Source: Aminobacter sp. AP02
GTDB taxonomy: Bacteria; Pseudomonadota; Alphaproteobacteria; Rhizobiales; Rhizobiaceae
Assembly: GCF_003148805.1 (NCBI RefSeq)
Contig: NZ_QGGX01000005.1
Location: 1-64,000, forward strand
Direction of reading: 5' to 3'
Length of the DNA stretch: 64,000 nt
The notes below the pieces were generated by a model, which worked only from the letters and a program-made list of their open reading frames with translations, had not been told where the DNA came from and did no database searches. Position 1 is the stretch's first letter. Every line of letters begins with the position of its first letter. Position numbers and translations under genes: made by a program. This document shows positions 59,439 to 64,000 of the stretch, piece after piece.

Positions 59439-61028
59439 ATGTCCAATGAACTCGATCACCTCAGCCATCTCGTTGTCAGCGGGCGTCTATCGCGCCGCGA
59501 TTTTCTCGGCCGCGCAGCGGCCCTTGGCGTCACTGCCTTGTCGGCCAACACGTTGCTTGGCAGCGCAGCCAGGGCGCAGGCACCCGCCAAGGGTGGAATA
59601 TTGAAGGCCGGCATGGTCGGCGGCGCCGCCACCGACAGCCTTGACCCGGCAAGCTGGGCGAGCCAGGTGCCCTATACGTTGGGCCGCAGCTGGGGCGAGC
59701 AGATGCTGGAAGTGTCGCCAGCCGGCGAGATCGAGCCGCGTCTAGCCGAGTCCTACGAAGCGTCGGACGATGCCAAGACCTGGCATTTCAAGATCCGCAA
59801 GGGCGTGACGTTCCACAATGGCAAGGATCTGACGCCAGCCGACGTGACGGCGACGCTGGAGCGGCATGCCGACGCCAATTCGAAGTCGGCGGCGCTTGCA
59901 TTCGTCAGCCAGTTCGAAAGCGTCAAGGTCGACGGCGACTATGTCGTGATCCAGCTCAAGGAGGCCAATGCCGACCTGCCTTACGTCGTCAGCGACTACC
60001 ATCTGATGATCCAGCCCAATGGCGGCAAGGACGATCCGATTGCCGGCATCGGAACCGGGCCCTACAAGGTCGCCGTCAACGAGCCTGGCGTGCGCCATGT
60101 CGGTGAGCTGAACAAGGGCTATTGGGGTTCGGACAAGCGCGGCCATGCCGACCAGATCGAGATCGTCGTGATCAACGATGCGACGGCCCGCACCGCCGCA
60201 CTTCAAGGCGGCCAGGTCGACATGATCAATCGCGTCGAGCCCAAGATCGTCGACCTGATCAAGCGCGTCCCTGGTGTCGAAATCCGCAACGTGCCGGGCA
60301 AGGGGCACTATGTGTTCATCGCCCATTGCAACACCAGCCCCTTCGACAACAACGACCTGAGGCTTGCGCTGAAATACGCCGTCGACCGCGAGGAGATGGT
60401 GCAAAAGATCCTGAGCGGTTACGGCTCGATCGGCAACGACATGCCTGTGACCAAGGCCTATGCGATGTTTCCCGACGATATCGAACAGCGCAAGTACGAT
60501 CCCGACAAGGCGGCGTTCCACTACAAGAAATCCGGCCACAGCGGGCCAGTGCTGCTGCGCACCTCGGATGTCGCCTTCCCGGGTGCTGTCGATGCGGCAC
60601 AGCTCTACCAGCAAAGTGCCGCCAAGGCCGGCATCACGCTTGAGGTCAAGCGCGAGCCCGGCGACGGCTACTGGTCGGAGGTGTGGAACAAGCAGCCGTT
60701 CTCGATGTCCTACTGGACCGGGCGTCCGACGCAGGATCAGGTCTATTCAATCGCCTATCTCTCCAAGGCTGAATGGAACGACACGCGCTTCCAGCGCGAG
60801 GATTTCGACAAGCTGATCTTTGCCGCTCGCGGTGAGCTCGACCAGGCCAAGCGCAAGGACCTTTACCGGCAGGCTGCAGTGATGCTGCGCGACGAGGGCG
60901 GCGTCATCGTTCCGATGTTCAACAACTACATCGACGCAACCGGCACCAAGGTCGGCGGCTGGGTCGACGATCCGAATGGCGAGCTGATGGGCGGCCATGC
61001 GCTGACCAAGTGCTGGGCCAACGCCTGA
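59439..61028 (+). CDS. Periplasmic peptide-type ABC substrate-binding protein (orphan)
   Basis: A 529-residue family-5 solute-binding protein (DppA/OppA class). The N-terminus has a Tat-like signal (LSRRDFLGRAA), then the mature domain with AKGGILKAGMVGGAATDSLDP, TWHFKIRKGVTFHNGKDLTPAD and the C-terminal ALTKCWANA. Typical ligands are peptides, opines or nickel. No permease or ATPase genes follow on either strand, so transport would use genes elsewhere. A perfect 26-base palindrome at 61067-61092 ends the transcript. Confidence 0.9.
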   Translation: MSNELDHLSHLVVSGRLSRRDFLGRAAALGVTALSANTLLGSAARAQAPAKGGILKAGMVGGAATDSLDPASWASQVPYTLGRSWGEQMLEVSPAGEIEPRLAESYEASDDAKTWHFKIRKGVTFHNGKDLTPADVTATLERHADANSKSAALAFVSQFESVKVDGDYVVIQLKEANADLPYVVSDYHLMIQPNGGKDDPIAGIGTGPYKVAVNEPGVRHVGELNKGYWGSDKRGHADQIEIVVINDATARTAALQGGQVDMINRVEPKIVDLIKRVPGVEIRNVPGKGHYVFIAHCNTSPFDNNDLRLALKYAVDREEMVQKILSGYGSIGNDMPVTKAYAMFPDDIEQRKYDPDKAAFHYKKSGHSGPVLLRTSDVAFPGAVDAAQLYQQSAAKAGITLEVKREPGDGYWSEVWNKQPFSMSYWTGRPTQDQVYSIAYLSKAEWNDTRFQREDFDKLIFAARGELDQAKRKDLYRQAAVMLRDEGGVIVPMFNNYIDATGTKVGGWVDDPNGELMGGHALTKCWANA

Positions 61029-61066
61029 GCCTGTCGAAGGGCTAACGAGCCCCCTCGCATACATTT

Positions 61067-61092
61067 CTAGGCGAGACGCGCGTCTCGCCTAG
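61067..61092. terminator. Perfect 26-base palindrome after the substrate-binding protein gene
   Basis: CTAGGCGAGACG (61067-61078), CG, CGTCTCGCCTAG (61081-61092) is a perfect inverted repeat. It lies 39 bases past the stop at 61028 and 59 bases before the convergent arylsulfatase stop (61151), so it probably stops transcription from both sides, although no long T run follows. Confidence 0.7.
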
Positions 61093-61150
61093 TCTATGGC
61101 GGTGTTTGCGACCTTTTGCGTGGCAGCTCAGCGGTCTACGCGCGATAACG

Positions 61151-62818
61151 TTACGTTTTTCCGACAGTTCCTTCTTGAAGGTTCTGCAGCACCTGGTCCA
61201 GCGAGAAGCTGCCCGGCTTCTGTCGCGGCGGGAAGTCGACATAGGTTTTCAGGTGGTTGGCGACGAACTCCTGCGCGGGACCGAGCGCGAACAGGCGTTC
61301 GGCCCGCCATTTGATGTATTCGCCCGAGTCACGGTCGGCCATCTCGAACGGATCGGCGCGAATATCGAAGAGCTTGGGAAGGCGCAGCGGCACCAACGGG
61401 TCCTGCCAGACGTCCAGTCCCGACGCTCGCTGTTCCAGAAACACGAGCTTCCATCGGTCGTAGCGCAACGCGGCGAGATTACCGTCATCAGTCCAGTAAT
61501 AGTACTCCTTGCGCAGGGTCGGGCCGGTGCCGGCCAGCACATCGTGCTGGTCGTAGCCGTCGAGGTGGACCTTGAAGGTCTTGCCCGCCGCATCGTAGCC
61601 AGTCAGCAGTTTCTCCGTGACGGCTGGCTCGCCGGCGGCTGCCACCAGTGTCGGAACCCAGTCCTCGTGGGAGAATATGTCGTTGATCTCGGTGCCCGGC
61701 TTCACCACCCCCGGCCAGCGGATCATGCCGGGGACGCGGTAGCCACCTTCCCAGTTCGTGTTCTTCTCCCCGCGGAACGGCGTGGTGCCGCCATCGGGCC
61801 ATCCGAAGACTTCGGCGCCGTTGTCAGTGGTGAACAGCAGGATGGTGTTGTCGGCGATGCCGAGGTCGTCGAGCTGCTGGAGCAACTGGCCGACGTAACC
61901 GTCGAGTTCGACCATGCCGTCAGCCTCCACCCCCAGGCCGGTCTTGCCTTTCGACGCTGCCTTGAGGCGAGTGAAGATGTGCATGCGGGTCGTGTTGAAC
62001 CAGCAGAAGAACGGCTTGTTGGCTTTGGCGTTCTTGTCAATGAAGCTCATTGCGGCCCCGATGAACTCTTCGTCCACCGTTTCCATGCGCTTGATGTCGA
62101 GCGGGCCCGTGTTCTCGATCTTCTGCTTGCCGACGCGGCCCCAGCGCGGGTCATCGGTCGCATCGTCGGTGTCGGTCGCAACGCACTTGAGTACTCCGCG
62201 CGGCCCGAACTTTTCAAAGAACGCGGGGTCCTTGGGATAGTCCGGATTCTCAGGTTCTTCCTCGGCATTGAGATGGTAGAGATTGCCGAAGAACTCGTCG
62301 AAGCCGTGGACGGTGGGCAGGAACTCGTTGCGGTCGCCGAGGTGGTTCTTGCCGAACTGGCCTGTGGTGTAGCCCTGGGGCTTCAGCAACTCGGCGAGCG
62401 TCGGGTCCTTCTCGGACAACCCTTCCTTGGCCCCGGGGAGGCCGACCTTGAGCAAGCCCGTGCGGAAGCAGCTCTGTCCGGTGATGAACGCGGCACGTCC
62501 GGCGGTGCAGGACTGCTGGGCGTAGAGGTCTGTGAAGATTGCGCCTTCCTTGGCGATGCGGTCGATGTTGGGCGTGCGGTAGCCCATCATGCCGCGATTG
62601 TAGGCGCTGATGTTCCAATAGCCGATGTCGTCGCCGAAGATGACCAGGATATTGGGCTTCTTGCCCGCTGACTGGGCTTGAGCGGATTTGATCGGAGCGA
62701 CCGATCCCAGGGCTGAGGCTGCCGCCAGCGAAACACCACTCAACAGCAGTTCGCGTCGCCCAATCGTAGGTCCAGTTTGCGGTGAAACGTGATTGTTGTC
62801 ATCCGCATGTGTGGTCAT
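61151..62818 (-). CDS. Arylsulfatase (formylglycine type)
   Basis: A 555-residue sulfatase. The Tat-like N-terminus (GRRELLLSGVSLAAAS) is followed by the fold's calcium site (NILVIFGDDIGYWN), the active-site C104-T-A-G-R108 (SCTAGRAAFITG), which needs conversion of Cys to formylglycine, and TTDNGAEVFGW. It is a periplasmic sulfate-ester hydrolase. No formylglycine-generating enzyme is in the window, so activation depends on a gene elsewhere. The start at 62818 follows AAAGGAGCTCGGT; upstream frame up to 62959 lacks a site. Confidence 0.88.
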   Translation of the reverse strand: MTTHADDNNHVSPQTGPTIGRRELLLSGVSLAAASALGSVAPIKSAQAQSAGKKPNILVIFGDDIGYWNISAYNRGMMGYRTPNIDRIAKEGAIFTDLYAQQSCTAGRAAFITGQSCFRTGLLKVGLPGAKEGLSEKDPTLAELLKPQGYTTGQFGKNHLGDRNEFLPTVHGFDEFFGNLYHLNAEEEPENPDYPKDPAFFEKFGPRGVLKCVATDTDDATDDPRWGRVGKQKIENTGPLDIKRMETVDEEFIGAAMSFIDKNAKANKPFFCWFNTTRMHIFTRLKAASKGKTGLGVEADGMVELDGYVGQLLQQLDDLGIADNTILLFTTDNGAEVFGWPDGGTTPFRGEKNTNWEGGYRVPGMIRWPGVVKPGTEINDIFSHEDWVPTLVAAAGEPAVTEKLLTGYDAAGKTFKVHLDGYDQHDVLAGTGPTLRKEYYYWTDDGNLAALRYDRWKLVFLEQRASGLDVWQDPLVPLRLPKLFDIRADPFEMADRDSGEYIKWRAERLFALGPAQEFVANHLKTYVDFPPRQKPGSFSLDQVLQNLQEGTVGKT

Positions 62819-63019
62819 ACCGAGCTCCTTTTCTGGAATACTCTGCCAAATGGGATGGGGTATGATGATACTCCCGTCCGTGCGGATGCGCCAGCGCGAC
62901 GGAGAGGCCCGAGCCGCCGCCAGCCGCCGGTTCCAGGGAACTCTATGGGCCGCCTCCACGCGAGAAGGGGCCTCGTGGTCCTGGCGATAGTGCCTGTTTG
63001 AGCCGAACCGTAATTCGCA

Positions 63020-63058
63020 AACAAAAAAAGCCCGGCAGGTGCGAACCTGCCGGGCTTT
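63020..63058 (-). terminator. Rho-independent terminator of the MHS transporter gene
   Basis: On the minus strand, AAAGCCCGGCAGGT (63045-63058) pairs with ACCTGCCGGGCTTT (63027-63040) perfectly over 14 bases with a 4-base loop, followed by a T run on the minus strand (63020-63026). It lies 19 bases beyond the stop of the transporter at 63077. Confidence 0.92.
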
Positions 63059-63076
63059 ATCGTCAGTGGGCCAGGA

Positions 63077-64000
63077 TCAGTCCTTGGCGTTGAGGTCGGT
63101 GCCGAGCGTGTCCTTGACGAACAGCGTGCCGATGATCAGCGTCATGGCGGCAATCGCGATCGGGTACCACAGGCCGTAGTAGATGTCGCCGGCCGCGGCA
63201 CTCATGGCGAATGCGGTTGCCGGAAGCAGGCCACCGAACCAGCCGTTGCCGATGTGGTAGGGCAGCGACATGCCGGTGTAGCGGATGCGGGTCGGGAACA
63301 TCTCGACCAGGATCGCGGCGATCGGGCCATACACCATCGTCACGTAGACGACGAGGATGAACAGGATGCCGATGACCATCGGCCAGTTGACCGCTGCCGG
63401 ATCGGCGACCATGGCAAAGCTGCCGCCGCCCGGGATGTTGAAGAAGCCGACTTCCGTCGCACCGGCCGCCTCTTCAGCGGTGACCAGCTTGTCCTTGATC
63501 GCCTGTTCGGTCGGAATAGTGGTCTTTTCGCCGGCGCGCAGAGCAGCAGCGTCAAGCTTCAGTTCCGGATTTGCAGCGATGAAGGCGTCGAGCTTCTGGT
63601 CGGCAACCTTCGCCGCGCCACGGACCAGCGGGTAGCCGGCGTCGTGAAGCGCGATGTTGACCGACTTGACGAAGGCCGCGTCGTTTGCCTTTGCGGCGTC
63701 GCCAGCGGCGATCGCATCGTAGGACGTGACCGTTTCGTTGCCGATCTTGACCGTTGCCGGGGTGCCCGGAGCGGCCGTGGTGACAACGTCATACGGAACC
63801 GAGTTCTTGGTCAGGAACGAAGTAGCGATATCGCACGAGGTGGTGAACTTCGCGGTGCCCACCGGGTTGAACTGGAACTTGCAGTCGCCAGGAGCGGCAG
63901 TGACGGTGGCGCGAACGTTCTGCTGCGCGGTGGCGAGTGCCGGGTTGGCGGCCCAGGTCAGCGCCTTGAACAGCGGGAAGTAGGTGACGATGGCAAGCGC
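63077..64000 (-). CDS. MFS transporter of the metabolite:proton symporter (MHS) type, partial
   Basis: The C-terminal 307 residues of a major-facilitator protein; the gene continues beyond the right edge. The open frame runs to base 64000 (ALAIVTYFPLFKALTWAANPAL at the edge), so the internal GTG at 63862 is not the start. EMFPTRIRYTGMSLPYHIGNGWFGG is the MHS-family signature (ProP/KgtP-like). About 180 hydrophilic residues are inserted between two helices, with two cysteines in the first third; most MFS proteins have no such domain. The final helices end before LGTDLNAKD. Confidence 0.85.
   Translation of the reverse strand, partial: ALAIVTYFPLFKALTWAANPALATAQQNVRATVTAAPGDCKFQFNPVGTAKFTTSCDIATSFLTKNSVPYDVVTTAAPGTPATVKIGNETVTSYDAIAAGDAAKANDAAFVKSVNIALHDAGYPLVRGAAKVADQKLDAFIAANPELKLDAAALRAGEKTTIPTEQAIKDKLVTAEEAAGATEVGFFNIPGGGSFAMVADPAAVNWPMVIGILFILVVYVTMVYGPIAAILVEMFPTRIRYTGMSLPYHIGNGWFGGLLPATAFAMSAAAGDIYYGLWYPIAIAAMTLIIGTLFVKDTLGTDLNAKD

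Noticed and set aside
1-64000. Genomic island, prophage or insertion sequence
   Set aside because: No integrase, transposase, tRNA with a direct repeat, or shift in base composition could be seen by reading; the only mobile-like items are short palindromic repeats.

Overview
The window is GC-rich, tightly packed chromosomal DNA of an alphaproteobacterium of the order Hyphomicrobiales (Rhizobiales), most likely a Mesorhizobium/Aminobacter-type Phyllobacteriaceae. The best evidence is the gene order greA - LPS mannosyltransferase - Lrp - trxB - LysR (lsrB/vtlR) - AbcR small RNA at 50.1-55.4 kb, a known rhizobial arrangement. Small rhizobial families (DUF1344, DUF1127-like, extensin-like, DUF3775) and two copies of a rhizobial-type palindromic intergenic repeat agree with this. 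I found no tRNA, rRNA, CRISPR array, transposase, integrase or phage gene, so this looks like core plus ordinary accessory chromosome rather than an island.

Layout. 0-2 kb: an ArsR-AHSA1-type operon behind a striking promoter/operator, with two DUF1801 genes. 2-5 kb: an outer-membrane protein, a small DUF1127-like gene divergent from a LysR regulator, and an aspartate/glutamate racemase. 5-9 kb: DUF502, an ABC-F ATPase, two GFA-fold proteins (one a formaldehyde-handling Gfa) and a GYD protein. 9-13 kb: an ETFB-type methyltransferase, XRE-cupin regulator, GNAT, and a Kef-type antiporter. 13-18 kb: TetR plus a two-gene RND efflux system. 18-24 kb: an internally deleted substrate-binding-protein remnant, a serine hydrolase, diaminopropionate ammonia-lyase with its divergent Lrp regulator, a Ser/Thr-rich secreted protein, and a DapA-family lyase. 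24-29 kb: GST, VOC, uvrB with long tails, and an SH3 protein. 29-35 kb: a glycosyltransferase/CapA envelope pair, DUF3137, SemiSWEET, DUF1344 and a lipid kinase. 35-40 kb: a leftward catabolic block (3-hydroxyisobutyrate-dehydrogenase-like, enolase-superfamily, GMC oxidoreductase) flanked by the two palindromic repeats. 40-43 kb: thioesterase, a divergent HxlR/FMN-reductase pair, and a CorC-like protein. 43-49 kb: envelope-directed genes, namely an LssY_C protein, two adjacent extensin-like proteins, DUF3775, a DMT protein, and three tandem paralogues of a small secreted four-cysteine repeat protein. 49-64 kb: PQQ-type dehydrogenase, the greA-to-AbcR block, MsrP, an EF-G2-like GTPase, an orphan peptide-binding protein, an arylsulfatase, and a partial MHS-type transporter that runs off the right end.

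Themes. Many regulators carry visible palindromic operators directly at their own promoters (ArsR, XRE-cupin, TetR, HxlR), so auto-regulation can be proposed base by base. Redox and electrophile defence recurs (gfa, GST, HxlR-FMN reductase, trxB-lsrB, msrP). The most interesting items are the AbcR-type small RNA with three clear hairpins at 55.33-55.45 kb, the adjacent gene-free structured stretch, the terminator-like hairpin in the greA leader, and the tandem family of secreted poly-Gly/four-cysteine proteins with duplicated leaders at 46.7-48.8 kb.
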